NCBI GenBank assembly: GCA_003427395.1 | Contig: BFEA01000179.1 | Location: 338,436-387,567 of the forward strand | DNA length: 49,132 nucleotides | Direction: 5' to 3' | DNA from: Chara braunii | Lineage: Eukaryota; Streptophyta; Charophyceae; Charales; Characeae | Shown here: piece after piece, positions 9,983-21,346 of the stretch | How the letters are laid out: each line of letters opens with the position of its first letter | How positions within the stretch are numbered: the stretch's first letter is position 1 | Notes under the pieces: generated by a model | Database searches by the model: none | The model's input: only the letters and a program-made list of their open reading frames with translations | Told to the model about the DNA's origin: nothing | Program-made: the position numbers and the translations under genes

Positions 9983-10257
9983 CAGCCCCCAGAAGCTTCT
10001 AGGGGCTGATGGAATTGCGCCTGTTCAATTGAGCATGCAGCAGTAAAATGGCTGAATACAGCCATTTCCAGGAGCACCTGGCCTGGAGAAATGGCCAGGT
10101 ACTTCTGGGGGTTGAAGACCTTGGTTCTCCTGAGGGAAACCAAGGCACCGGGCTCCTGGCCATTGATTTAGATCAAGGGCCAGGAGCACTGACAAATTTT
10201 GCCTGGCTGTGGGCAAAGCAGCTGCCCACATGCTTTCAGCTGGCTATAAAAGCCAGC
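9983..10257. promoter_or_regulatory. Array of seven perfect hairpins ending with TATA in a loop (probable LTR U3 promoter)
   Basis: Consecutive inverted repeats: a 26-bp near-palindrome centred on AGAAGCTTCT (9983-10008); AAATGGCTG/CAGCCATTT with 4-nt loop (10046-10067); ACCTGGCC/GGCCAGGT (10076-10100); CCTTGGTT/AACCAAGG (10119-10145); GCTCCTGGCC/GGCCAGGAGC with an inner TTGAT/ATCAA stem (10152-10187); TGTGGGCA/TGCCCACA (10208-10230); and GCTGGCT/AGCCAGC with loop ATAAA (10239-10257), which contains the TATA box TATAAAA at 10245-10251. Arms are 7-10 bp and uninterrupted, apart from the mismatch pair in the first. The TATA box with GC-rich sequence downstream suggests a promoter, perhaps of an LTR whose ends I could not define. 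It could be a fold-back regulatory region or a small-RNA source. Confidence 0.7.
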
Positions 10258-11875
10258 ACTCCACCCAGGAGCCTCACACTTGTGGCAGTGCTACCGGGCA
10301 TTCACTTGAGTGGATGCTGGCTGGCTGCTGCATGCTGCTGGAGAGGGGCAATGCTGTCGGTGGAGTGGAGGTCTGCAGAGAGCTGGAGGAGGACAGGTCA
10401 GAGCGGCCATAGCCGACGAGCTGCGTCAGGGTCCGGATGGTGCGGCTACCGACACCTATTTTAGGGGGGTTGTGCTGCCGGACTGTTGCCGCAGCGTCAA
10501 GACTTTCCTAAGGGAAGGTGCTGATGGATTTGCCGCGCTACGCCAATAGTTTTTAAAGTGAGAGTGGGGAGGTGCTGCTCGATTAGCGGCGCAGCAGCGG
10601 CAGTGTATCCGGTGGGATCATGCTGCCGAAGTTGGCGGCGACAACATTTTCATTGAGATTATGCTGTCCGGTTGGCGGCACGGCGGCGGCACTATTGTGC
10701 TGAAAAATGCTGCGTTTTTTTTTTTTGCGTCGCAGTGGAGGCAGTTTTTGTGTGTGATTTGGCAGTGGTGTTGCGAGGCAGCCATGGTACCGATTTTGAC
10801 GGCACAGCAAGCAAAGGTCTGCCGTTATTTTTGTGGTGCGCAACGGCTATGGTAGATCCTAGTATGGCCTAGAGGTTTGTATTGGTGTACGTTTGGGATT
10901 GTGCGGTAGCGGTGCGTGGACCGACGGTGTGAAAGTGGCACAGAGTGAGTGCTCGCGGCAATGGCTATTGGAGTTGCGACACTTGCGGTTGCGCCAAAAG
11001 GACATCTTTATTCTTTTGGGCTCGTGGCACATCCGATTTTTAGCCAGGGCCACCTTTATTTTTTTGCGCCACGAAGTGCAAGCGGGATTTGAGTTTGGGA
11101 CCATCCAGTGCTGCGGCGGTAGCATGGGACCGTCTGGGACCATTTTTGGAACCATGTGGGACTGATTTTGAGATCGAGACCCGCATGTTCATGTGGTTAT
11201 TGTGAGCGGACAGAATGATTTGAGGCGGCTTGGACTTGCGGTTGATTGGGGAAGTGTCTTTGGAGTGCGTGGTGCAGTAGGAACTGCGCTAAAACTATCC
11301 GGGATGTTGAGGCGACATGAGATTGATCATGGGGAGCACCCTCTTTGAGGGTTATCTCATTCAGACATCTCAGTGGACCCGACCTTGGTGTAACCGAGCA
11401 CTTGGTGGAGGACGCGAGCCGTCATTCAAGAGAAAGGCCACAACTTGTGAGTTGTGAGCCGCACATTCTACGACAATCGTTTTCTTTTGATTGGAATATT
11501 ACTTGGCTTTCCTGAGTGAGCCGGATCAAACTTCACTCAAGGTCAGTCAGTTGAATAACTCAGACTTCCTTTCATACCTGTGTGAACCCGCACTTTGCTT
11601 GACCCTGTTCATTTTGAATGTTCAAAAGAAAAGGTAGAGGAAAGTTGTGCGAGTCAGGCCTGTGAATGGAGAGGTCTGACTTGAGTATGGGATTGCACTG
11701 GTTCTCTCTTGAACTTGTCTTTGCACGTTGTGCAGGTAGGTAGAAGGATGCCTACAAAGGAGTAGATTTATGCCTATTCGAGGAAGATGAGAAAATTATC
11801 TTCTTTCAACCTTTTACCTGCCCAATTGTTAAAAAGACTTGTTGTTTTGAAAATAGAATGAATACGATTGAAATA
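10258..11875. other. About 1.6 kb without recognised genes
   Basis: Downstream of the TATA hairpin the sequence is G-rich with loosely repeated GGCGGC and TGCTGCCG words (10,560-10,720) and GGGACCAT words (11,098-11,160). The ORFs (for example 10,048-10,464 and 10,893-11,165) show no domain. It may be the transcribed R/U5 and leader of a retroelement starting at the hairpin promoter, but no PBS was found. Confidence 0.4.
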
Positions 11876-11978
11876 AAAGCAGATGAGGTCAAATGAACTT
11901 AGTATTTCCCAGGTTTGACCCTTTCTAAAGCAGATGAGGTCAAATGAACTTAGTATTTTCCCAGGTTTGACCCTTTCT
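11876..11978. repeat. 51-bp tandem duplication
   Basis: AAAGCAGATGAGGTC through GACCCTTTCT occurs at 11876-11926 and, with a one-base insertion in the TATTTTCCC run, at 11927-11978. Confidence 0.9.
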
Positions 11979-12302
11979 ATCTCGAACGACCTTATCTGCC
12001 TATACCTGTCCAAATGATTCTCAGTCTTTACCTTTCCTGAATTATTTTCGTCTAAGTTACCCTGGACTTAGGAAAAATGAAAAATATATGAGAGCTACTT
12101 GCAGTGGACACATCTTCTACCTCTAGGAAGCATCTGGGTCGGGGGTTCGTTGCTTTAGGAGTCGACCCTGTTATCGACCCAGGGTGGACCGTCCTACGGG
12201 AGGGTACTTTGCCGATTCGGTGAGACGGCCCGACTTTTGAGATCCGAGCCTTGTGCTCAGACGAGGAGGAGTACCCCAGACCACTTCCTAGAGGGAGAGA
12301 CA

Positions 12303-13212
12303 TGTAACACCTCAAGCAATGCCCCTGATCAAGAATCAACCGCAAAGCAACCTGTCATCCAAACACAAGATTGAAAGTGTATGAAGACATGTATGTGTGT
12401 GAAATTTTAGGTCAGCTTTAAGCTGGAATGAATGATTTTGGCAACGCGTCTCATCAAGTCAAAACCAAGGCAGCCGACTACCTTGTCGGCTGCATCAATG
12501 CTATTGCCGATAGCCAACTCCTTATCGGCGGTTTAACTGTTTTGTGGAGTTTGACCCAGGATGGTTGGATCTTGTGTTATTGGATGTATCAAATGATGAT
12601 TTAGATTTCCCTAGTTATTACTTTGGATTGGATGTACATTCCTATCAAGTACGGTCAATTCCTTTTCATGTAATGATATGTGTCGTTATCGTAACTTTCG
12701 CTTGACTTCATGTCTAAGGGACGAGGATTAGTGTTGGGTTTCACGCTTGGTTGAGACCGTCCTAGTCGACCTACGTTTGCTTCGTACCCAGGAGATCAGC
12801 GCCCTAGAACGGCGTTCGGGTTCGGTTGGCGTTAACCAAGCGTTTCTATACTACATCGAACGAGCAAACACCCTCGGCTGACCTACCTCTGCAATTGCAG
12901 TTAAAAGCTTTCGCACGTGGGTCAATAGTTCGGTAGGGATACGCCCCTAAGGGTGGTGACAGCCCCTTAGGGAAGGAAAGCTTATGCCCCGTGGGAACCT
13001 ATCCTGTTGTAGGGGACCGCGAGATGTATAGCTGGCGCACCCGGCTAGAGCGGCAAAGGAGCGACGCGACTGCACCCATCTCGCCGGCTCGCGGGATTAT
13101 TCTACGTCGTCCCCAAGTTGTCTCCGAAATTTGTTTTTGTTAAACTCCTGAGTGCAATGGCCGAGAGGGCTCCCGCACCTTCGCAAAAAGGCGAGAGCCG
13201 ATGCGCTCGACA
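12303..13212 (+). mobile_element. Candidate LTR of element E (tRNA-Asp-primed)
   Basis: The segment starts TGTAACACC, a common plant LTR start, and ends CGACA two bases before a 19-nt tRNA-Asp-type PBS, giving a 910-bp LTR with TG...CA termini. It contains two perfect hairpins: GCAGCCGAC/GTCGGCTGC (12,470-12,493) and GCCGATA/TATCGGC (12,506-12,529), plus CCCTAAGGG/CCTTAGGG near 12,950-12,980. The right end is well supported by the PBS. The left end is a plausible but unconfirmed choice, because no partner LTR is seen in the window. Confidence 0.55.
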
Positions 13213-13214
13213 GG

Positions 13215-13233
13215 TGGCGCCGTTGCCGGGGAT
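13215..13233 (+). promoter_or_regulatory. Primer-binding site, tRNA-Asp(GTC) type (element E)
   Basis: TGGCGCCGTTGCCGGGGAT is complementary to the 3' end of plant tRNA-Asp(GTC) including CCA. This primer is characteristic of Athila/Tat/Ogre-type gypsy elements. It follows a CA terminus after two bases. It is not a tRNA gene, because the rest of the cloverleaf is absent. Confidence 0.8.
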
Positions 13234-13393
13234 AACGCCAAACTACCGTTGTCCCTAGCGGAACGACACTCAGGTATTTCATTTTGTATTGGATTAATTG
13301 ATCGTATTCAAAATTCTAAAAGGCAATTATTTTTTCATCATTGATTGATTTCGTATTATTTCATCTCCATGGATTATGTGCTAATTTTATCAT
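13234..13393 (+). other. Start of AT-rich leader of element E, cut by element 1
   Basis: After the PBS the sequence becomes AT-rich (ATTGGATTAATTGATCG, TTGATTGATTTCG). It breaks at 13,394, where the left LTR of element 1 starts. Similar AT-rich sequence resumes at 22,501, consistent with a nested insertion. Confidence 0.5.
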
Positions 13394-14545
13394 TGCAAGG
13401 GACCTGACTGTCACTGCTTGCTGGAGTGTATCACCTCGCACGCATACATGTCATCACACAAATAAGAAAGCTTTACACAAAGCCATAGTAGAGATGAGAC
13501 AGGAGCCAGATAGCGCAGCTTGTATTATCAAATTCACATTAAACAAGAATATCTCAAGTTCAAAAGATCAGCGCCAACAGAATGTAAGTCTTCTCCCTCA
13601 TTCCTCATCTTAGAACCTGGCTCAGCCAGTGTCTCCTTTCGGATCATAAGTATGGCACAAACAGGTAAGTGTTCACCACATTCCACTTTGTAGTCTGCCT
13701 TCTCTCTCTTCTCGTCTTCTCTCTCAACCCTACTCTCATTATGCATTATGCATGCACACTCCTTGTCCTTGAGGATCTACTCTGAATGCCTCCCGCTAAT
13801 AACCTATTACTAACCCTTTACTACTGCTAACTTGGGCTGGCGCGGCTACGACTTCACTGCAGCCAGCGCCCTGTTCTCCTTCCTCTGGCGCAGCTTCTCC
13901 TTTAGCCAACGCTCCTCCCTGCACCGTAGCGCACGAGTGCCTCAACACTTCCACGTATCAATGCCCATGGGAATCTGCCTTGTGGGGAGGCTGTCTCGTT
14001 TCTTATAGTGTTGGCCTCCCCTGGCGAGGTCTGAATTCAGTCTTTGTTGGTCCTTTTTCCCAGTCTCAGCCTCTGTGCTGTGTGCCATAGTTCCTTTTCC
14101 TCAGGGTCCACTGCTGCTGTGGCCCTCAGGCCTCAATTTCAAACTTCTAAATTCCAACCTGAATCTGGACTTCCCCTTTGACTGGAATCCTCACTGGGAC
14201 TCAACCTTTTGACTTCCTTTTGAAAGGACACACCTACTATACGTACAGACACACATACTACACGAACAGACACACACACTGCACGTACAGACACATCTCT
14301 TGCCTGAACAGCCATGACCTGCACACCCCCTAGATGAACAAATGTGACTCCCAAATCCAAATATTGCAACTGTTCGTCCAGGGGCATAACTGCGACCTTC
14401 GACATTGGCTTTTACTTAGCTAGGATGTGACTTTTGACCCAGAGAACATGTCCTTTGATTTGCTTTCACGAGTTGGGCTCTTTGCGAGTGACCCCACTAG
14501 GCTGCATTCGTCAAATAGGGTATGAATCGGGTAAAGGCCCTTTTA
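13394..14545 (-). repeat. 3' LTR of element 1
   Basis: Matches 21,347-22,500 along its whole length with scattered substitutions and a few short indels (for example CTCTTTGC here against CTCTGGGC there near the outer end). It contains a run of CAGACACACA(C/T)AC-type words near 14,240-14,300. On the coding strand it ends ...CCTTGCA. Confidence 0.92.
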
Positions 14546-14589
14546 CTCTCGTCGGCCTAGTTTCGAAGTCCTCGGAGAAAAACCTTCAT

Positions 14590-15823
14590 CTATTTATAAT
14601 ACTTATTCCTCTTTTGGCTCTTTCGTAAGCCGATACAATATGAGGTGCAGACTCTAGCAAATTTTCCCTTGTGAACTAGCGATCTTCACTTGCGTCCTGA
14701 TAGGCAAATCGTACTTTATATTGTCGTTGGGGTCTGCCTCTACGTCCAGTTTGGAAAGTGCTTTCAGCAACAATCTTATCCACATTATATTTCCCATCCA
14801 TACTAGGAGGTATCGCCGATCTACGACTGGGAAACAACTCATTCGTTACGCATGTTAAGAGCTTTAAGGCGTGGAATACTGGATATGTATGCAAATGTAG
14901 AGCAATCTCAATTACATAGGAAGGTCCATCCACATCTCCAATCACATCAAGAACTTGCTAAGGTCCTCTGTAGGCGGGTAGCATCTTCTGAGAAATGTTC
15001 TCTTCAGGAACGAACTCTTTGGATTTAAACCACACCAGATCACCTACAGCAAATTGAGAAGGTCTTATGTGCTTATTTGCCTGTTCTATCATCTGATGTT
15101 GTGCCTTCATTATATTTTCCTTGACCTTTTCGATGTTTTTTCTGATACCGAATAGGAGATTCACTAGTTCCTAGTGGAAGCTTACGTACTTGGTCCGGAT
15201 TCAGGCGATCAATGGGTCTACGTGGTCGCCATCCCAAATGCAGCTCCATCGGAGTCCTGCATGTAGACAGGTGAATAAAGTTATTGTAAGCACTAGCAAC
15301 TTTGGGCAAATGTTCGTCCCAATCAATCTGGTCGGGACGTATGTACATACGCAATGTTTGCTGCAAAATCTTGTTCATTTGCTCAGTCTGGCCATTTGTC
15401 TCAGGATGTCTACCTAATGACATAGTCAACTTGGAGCCATAGACGTTCATTAGTTGCTGCCGCCGTCCACTCGTGAACCGTGAATCTCCATCACTCACAA
15501 TCGTTAAGGGATGTCCATAATCCTTTACCCAATGATTAAAGAATTCCCGGATTACTAATTCTGTCTTCGCTTCCGCTGGCAATGCTACGAATACAACATA
15601 TTTACTAAACCTATCTACAATGACCATGACTTGCGTTTTTCCATTCTTGCTTTTAACCTTGGTGTCCATAAAGTCAATGGACACAGAGTCTCTTGGACCT
15701 GTTGGAATAGGCAAAGGTTTTAGTAGACCAAGGGGAGGTTGAGTGGTGCTCTTATTTCGCTGGCACACCTGACATGCAATCTGGTTTCATACGTAGCCAA
15801 ATATAGGAACGCAAAAGATTCTT
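14590..15823 (-). pseudogene. Integrase with chromodomain, element 1
   Basis: Integrase joins the cDNA ends to host DNA. The zinc-binding end CQVCQRNKS (about 15,755-15,780) leads into the catalytic core on 15,073-15,768: DSVSIDFMD, VSDGDSRFTS and NGQTEQMN supply the D, D and E of the DDE triad. After a frameshift near 15,150, FAVGDLVWFKSKEF (GPY/F-type module) follows on 14,958-15,164, and after a stop PVFHALKL and a chromodomain at about 14,610-14,795 (YNVDKIVAES, YKVRFAYQD). In the chromodomain the usual Trp codon after the acidic SED stretch is TAG, followed by FTREN. The core residues survive, but the reading frame is broken in at least three places. Confidence 0.88.
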
Positions 15824-17332
15824 CTAAGTCTTTTTCCACCCAAAATGGCCTTCAATATCGTGACATTCCCCCAAGATCAAACTTTTGATCTCTTCAACAT
15901 TCGGAATACAAAGCCTGTCATGTACATCAGTCCTTTCAAACAACAGTCCTTGCGTGATACGATAGTTAGGAAACTCTGTTGGCGCTTCATGTACACGTTC
16001 AAGCATAGCGCCATAGACAGGATCTGCGGAATACGCATTTCTAATTTTCTCTTGCAGATCGGTGCCCACATCTAGATATGTTACAATGGCACCGAAGAAG
16101 TCAGATCTTCGACTCAGCGCATCAGCAACAACGTTATACTTACCCTTAACTTGCTTGAGCTCAAAATCATATTGATCAATTTATGCGGCCCACCTAGTCA
16201 ACTTAGGTGTCATCCGGGCTTGCGTTTTAAGCCAGCGAAGTGTCTCGCGATCTGAATACACCTTGAAATGGCGTCCTAAGACATAGTGTCGCCAGTGGTT
16301 CAATGCTTTCAGGAGAGCATATAACTCTCTCTCATTTGTAGAAGCGGCGACCTTCTCATTAGGCAGTCGTCGGGACATAAACTCAACAGGCCTGTATCCA
16401 CTTCCATCATTTTGTTGGAGTACAACGCCTATCCCGTACTGACTGGCGTCAGTTGTGACTACAAAGGGCAATGAAGGATCAGCAACTTTCAAAACCGAAT
16501 AGTTAATCAAACATTTCTTCAAACGTTTAAATGAGGCCGTACAGTCTGAATCCCACTTCCAAATGGTTTCCTTCTTGAGTAATTTGCGAAGGGGTGCAGC
16601 AATTATCGTGAAGTGTCTAACGAACTTCCGATAATAGTTGGCTAGCCCAAGGACCCACGACCGCAACTCAGTCAAAGTGCGGGGGTTAGGCCAATCGCGT
16701 ATCGCTGCAATTTTTGTATCTTCCGGTTTGATCCCATTTCCATCAAGCACATGCCCTAGGTACAATACTTCACGCTTTGCCCATTCACACTTCTTAGGGT
16801 TTAACTTCAACTTTGCTTCACGCAACTTATTTAGCACAAGTCGAAGGTGCTCACAATGCTCCTTCAGACTCTTGCTAAAAATTAAGATATCATCAAGATA
16901 TATAACGACGAATTTATCAAGCCATTCGCGGAAAAACTCATTCATTGTTCTTTGAAAGGTTGCACGAGCATTGGTAAGACCAAAGGGCAACACAATGAAC
17001 TCATAGTGCCCATACCTTGTTCGAAAGGCTGTCTTGTATTGGTCTTCTGGTTCTACCTCAATCTGATGGTAGCCAGACTTCAGATCAATCTTAGTGAAGT
17101 ACTTGCTTCCCTGAACCCTATCCAACAAGTCATCTATCCTTGGTAATGGCTCAACATTTTTAACTGTTATATCATTTAGTCCTCTATAATCTATACACAT
17201 GTGTACCCCGCCATCTTTCTTTGGCACAAATAGCACAGGCACATCATAGGGCGAGGAGCTAGGTCTTATCCACCCCATCTCCAGCAACTCATCCATCTGG
17301 GTTCGCAGTTCATCCAACTCCTTTGGTGACAT
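15824..17332 (-). pseudogene. Reverse transcriptase and RNase H, element 1
   Basis: RT copies the element RNA and RNase H removes it from the hybrid. On 16,181-17,332 the RT motifs are in order: MCIDYRGLND, IDLKSGYHQIEV, VLPFGLTNA, and the catalytic VIYLDDILIFS; then the connection and RNase H (VTTDASQYGIG, HFKVYSDRETLRW). A single TAA at about 16,178-16,180 interrupts the RNase H end, after which IDQYDFELKQ, ADALSRR and the integrase HH region (CHDIEGHFGWKKT) continue in phase to 15,824. The catalytic YLDD is intact. The stretch 17,333-17,517 links protease and RT and holds a frame break. Expected neighbours are present on both sides. Confidence 0.92.
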
Positions 17333-17517
17333 CCTATAAATAGACCCCTTAGGAATCCTGGAGTGATCTCAATGCGATGTTTGATAGGTCTTTCAACTAC
17401 ACCGCTTGGGGGTTTTGCCACATCTGCGAATTCCTTCAAAATCCTTTAAACTTCTGGGGGGTTAGCCTCTTTATTAATTTCACCCTTTTTCACTGGGCGC
17501 ACATATGCAACAAATAC

Positions 17518-18198
17518 TTAATCATACAGGTTATACTTTTTCACATGGCGAGCGAACGCGGGGGCACTCATACAACAATGAGCTAAGCTGCTTTCTTTTC
17601 CTGATTCATGAAATAGGCGGATCTTCTTCTTTCCACCCTGCGGACTTGGAAGCCAACACTCATGGTCTCTCAACTTTATGTCCGCATTTGCAGCTTCACC
17701 CCAATCCATACCTAAAAGAATGTCAAAAGGGAGATTATTTTCTACCAAGAGAGTCGGAGAGTGGAGAACGCGTTCCACCTTCCCCTCTGCTTCGAGCCAG
17801 AAGTATATCTCAACCCCTTCAACATATCTATCAATCACGGTTACGGTTCTATTAGCTAACTTACTTACTACGGGCTCATCCAACTGTTTAACTTTAAGCC
17901 GCTTCTTTAATCCTTTCTTACTAATGTAACAGCGTGTAGACCCACTGTCTATCATTCCTCCTACTCTTAGTTTATTGACTTCAAGATCTGCAATTATTAG
18001 CTGTCCTTTTTGTTTCTTCATCTCGGTCCAAGCTTGGCGACGAGCGGTCAACTCATCACCCATGCCAGCGAGGAATCCATCTAGAGAGATGCATACGTTT
18101 GCCACCTCTGGACAGTTCACAAGATGGGGACTGTCTACCTCTTCAGTTTCTGCCAGTGGGACCTTCGGATGGGAGGATTTCTTTTTTTCAACATCCAA
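17518..18198 (-). pseudogene. Retropepsin (aspartic protease), element 1
   Basis: The protease cuts the gag-pol polyprotein. The 226-residue frame carries the active-site strand GGMIDSGSTRCYIS (D-S-G-[ST], around residues 80-93) and the second conserved strand FDILLGMDW. The N-terminal 70 residues are a charged linker. The frame runs through the usual end into sequence leading to RT and stops at 17,518. The active-site triplet is intact. It lies between the zinc knuckle of gag and RT as expected. Confidence 0.88.
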
Positions 18199-18242
18199 AG
18201 TCCCTGTAGAGGCAACTGAGACCTCTACTGATTTCCCTTTTG

Positions 18243-20459
18243 CTACCTTATAGTCAAGGCAATAAGGGACAATGTGGTCGGGGTCCCCACATTTAAGACA
18301 CTGGTCGGCAGCTTTCCTTTCCTACCATACCTTTTCTGTAATTCCCAGTTTCTTCCAAGGTTCTCCTTCGGGTAGACCTGGATGAGGTGGGTATGGCTTA
18401 TCCCACTTATTGTACCAAGTGCCTCTTCCTCTTCCCCAGGCAGAATTGAAACCACGGCCACCTTGCGAGGGACCATTGCCCCTTCCTCCCACATAGTAGT
18501 TACCTTTACTACTACCCCTCTGGGTGACGGATCCCCTTCCACCACGTCCGCGGCCTCCTCTTCGTCGGCCACGACCTTCCTTGTTGCCCTCCCCCGCGGG
18601 CTGCAACGGCCGCGTAACTCCCCTCCTAAGCTACTAAGCCGTTGGGTCCTTCCTCAAGACCATAGTCTACTTGGTCCCAAGAAAGTGTTTCGACACCTCC
18701 TTCTTCAAATGGGTCCTTCCTCAAGACCATAGTCTACTTGGTCCCAAGAAAGTGTTTCGACACCTCCTTCTTCAAAGGTCAGAAAGAGGTTGTCTTTCCC
18801 AGGTATTGACCCTGAGATTGTGCGGTTTTGCCATTTTTTCCCCGCTTGCAGATCTTTCCAGTAATGGCAATAATTGGCCTCAGCCAAGAAGCCAGCATGA
18901 TCTAGTGCGATCTTGCTGAACTTCTCATATGTCATCCCTTCTTCCTTGGTTCGGGGATACAACTGAGTTCGGAGGGGGTCAGGTACGCGTGCAAAACTAT
19001 TCAGAGTCTGAGCCGGGGTCAGTCCATGCGCATTACATTCTAGCAGTTCATCCATAGTTGCCTTAAGTGTTGAAGTACTCTTCCATTTCCTATCTGGGAA
19101 GTTCAATATCAACATTTCAGTCCTCCTGGCTAAGTTCTTGTCCTCAAACCGTTCTCTGACGGCTTTGATAAAATCCTCAATGCGGGTTTGTTGGGAATAC
19201 TCTACCATGGAACTGCAACCCGCTTCCTTTTGTAAGGAGATTGCAAAACTCATGGCATCTCCTCCCATACATGAACTTGCCATTAACACTCAGTCCCAGT
19301 ATGGAATTCGTTGTCCGTAGACAAACAATTCAATTGCCGCAATCCAATGCAATACACTTTCATTTTTCTTTCCTGTGTATGTCCATGGAATTTTTACCTT
19401 GATCTTATTAATCTGCCCCGCTCCTTCTCGTTGCACACCCTTTCCTTTCTTATCATCACCCCCATCTCCGTCTCCATCTCCCCCTCCTCCGCCGCTGCCT
19501 CTGACTATCTTCTCAATCACGGCTGGAGTAAAGGTCTGGGTAATGTGGTTGTCTAACTTTCCAATGTATGATTTTACATGCTGGACTTCTCCAAGAAAGT
19601 ATTCCAGATTCCCTAAAATTCATATTGATGGGTCTCAACTTTCTGCAAAGTTCGGTTTATGGCTGCGACCTCTTGCTTTGTATGCAAGACTCTTTCTGTC
19701 GAAAGGGTAAGCTTCGCATCGATTGCAATCTGTTTATCTTTCTGCTCTTGTAGTTCTTTTTGCAATCTGGCACCTTCTACTTGCAATTTTTTTCTTTCGT
19801 CCAACTCTTGCCGTTTTGCTGCTAACATTTTGTTATGCAGGTCAGCACGTTTCTCCTCTAGCATAAGGTCTTTTTCTTTCTGATCTGTAACGTATATCAA
19901 CTTTGCAATGAACATGTCTCGTTCTTCCTCCGTTTCTCCTATTCGATCGCTGGAGTACGCATACTGGTTGTACCAGTCCAGCGGTTTAACGTTAAGTCCT
20001 TCACCCATCTGACTACTCTCTCCTCTTTCAGCCCGCCGTCTGATCAGCCTTTCGGCTCCTTCATCACCCTCTTCTTCTTCTTCTTCTTGTCTGCAACTCC
20101 TCTTTCAACTGCTTCTCCATCTTTTCTTTCATTTCCCTTTTCAATCTTTCTTCTTCCATTTGGGCTTTCTTCTTTATCTCCTCTTCTTTCTGTTTTTTTC
20201 TGTCTTCTTTCTCTGTCTTTTTCTTTGCCTGCCGACGATTGATTTCTGCCTGTTCAGCAGGCGTGGGTCCTGGCTTTACCGTGCCAGACCTCGTCATCAT
20301 CCGCGAAGTACACACCCTCCCGAAACCCAAAGGAAAGAAGACATTGAACAGGGGGCCCAAAAGAACAGAGAGGGCCATAAGTCCCTGCACTGGGAAGTCG
20401 TTCATGATGGGACTTAGCACAGGAGTCCCTCCACAGGTCCCGCCAGGTAAACCACCCAA
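18243..20459 (-). pseudogene. gag of element 1, with hydrophobic N-terminus, coiled coil and zinc knuckle
   Basis: Four frames split by frameshifts and stops form one gag. 20,064-20,459: hydrophobic stretch around MNDFPVQGLMALSV and FPLGFG, then a Lys/Glu coiled coil. 19,613-20,008: further coiled coil (QELDERKKLQVEGARLQKEL). 18,705-19,520: gag core (IPWTYTGKKNESVLHWIAA, AVRERFEDKNLARR). 18,243-18,606: Gly/Arg-rich RGG-like region and a CX2CX4HX4C knuckle, CLKCGDPDHIVPYC, at 18,259-18,300. The hydrophobic start is also seen in element C, so it is probably real. Met choice is uncertain: an internal Met begins MNDF. A small duplication (TGGTCCCAAGAAAGTG, about 18,673 and 18,738) also disrupts the frame. 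Confidence 0.8.
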
Positions 20460-21331
20460 CTTATCTTTGAGCTAATCTAGGTGGATGGGATGGAATGATT
20501 CTGCTGTCGCTGCTGTAATAATAACGATTTTCAGATTTTCAAACTTGAATATACAATAAAATCTTTTTTCTTGCCTTGCTTGCTGCTTGTTTCCAACGTA
20601 AGATATCAAATTAATTAGAATAAGTACTATGCTTGGTTTTAGCCCAAGGTCCACCTGGTTTATCCTAACTGCTTGTCTGGTTGTGAACTCTTCACTTCCT
20701 TTTGTCTTTCTTCTTTCACTAACCCTGCCTGTTTATCCTCCTGCGCAGGTGCAAACTGGAGTGGTCACTCGATCAGATACATGGACAACACTTCGATCTC
20801 AACTTGTTTCTGCCCAGTTTAATTATGCCTTATATTTTACTTGCATACTGACGTGGCAGACTGCCACCACCTCCCCAGCGTACTCCTATCTTGACTACAG
20901 CGCAGACACCAGACCAGAGGGTAAAAGATAGAACCAACAAGGACTTCTGACCACTCTTGTCTCCGACGTGACCAGACCCTTTGTTCCCAATCAACCAGAC
21001 TACAGACCAGGTGACTCGATCTGACAGCAGCAGTAGCGACCCCAGAGAGGATGGGTAGAGGTTCACACACACATGCAGCCAGGTAAGGGGATAGAGGATG
21101 CTTCTCTCTTTTGCAGCGATCGTCGATGAAGACTCCTCGTCGCTCCGCACTCCAACGCTCCACGCGAGGTAAGTTTCTCTCGTTCACCTCTTCCTCTTCG
21201 GCCTACTCCGCTCTCATATCCCAATCCACTTCTTCTCTACTTACACATCCACCATAGCCAGCATCTTCAAGCCAGCTTATCTCCCTCGCCAGCCTCACTC
21301 AGGCCAGCGAGTCAGCGAGCGCAACGAGTCT
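20460..21331 (-). other. 5' leader of element 1
   Basis: About 870 bp between PBS and gag on the minus strand, with no convincing coding sequence. A leader of this size also precedes gag in element C. No structure was resolved by eye. Confidence 0.6.
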
Positions 21332-21343
21332 GCTCCGATACCA
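21332..21343 (-). promoter_or_regulatory. Primer-binding site, tRNA-iMet type (element 1)
   Basis: On the minus strand TGGTATCGGAGC lies 3 nt (ATT) from the LTR end CCTTGCA. The LTR-ATT-PBS spacing is identical to elements A and A', linking these families. Confidence 0.9.
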
Positions 21344-21346
21344 AAT

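Noticed and set aside
13215-13233. Possible tRNA-Asp gene
   Set aside because: Only the complement of the tRNA 3' end is present; there is no cloverleaf. It fits a primer-binding site.
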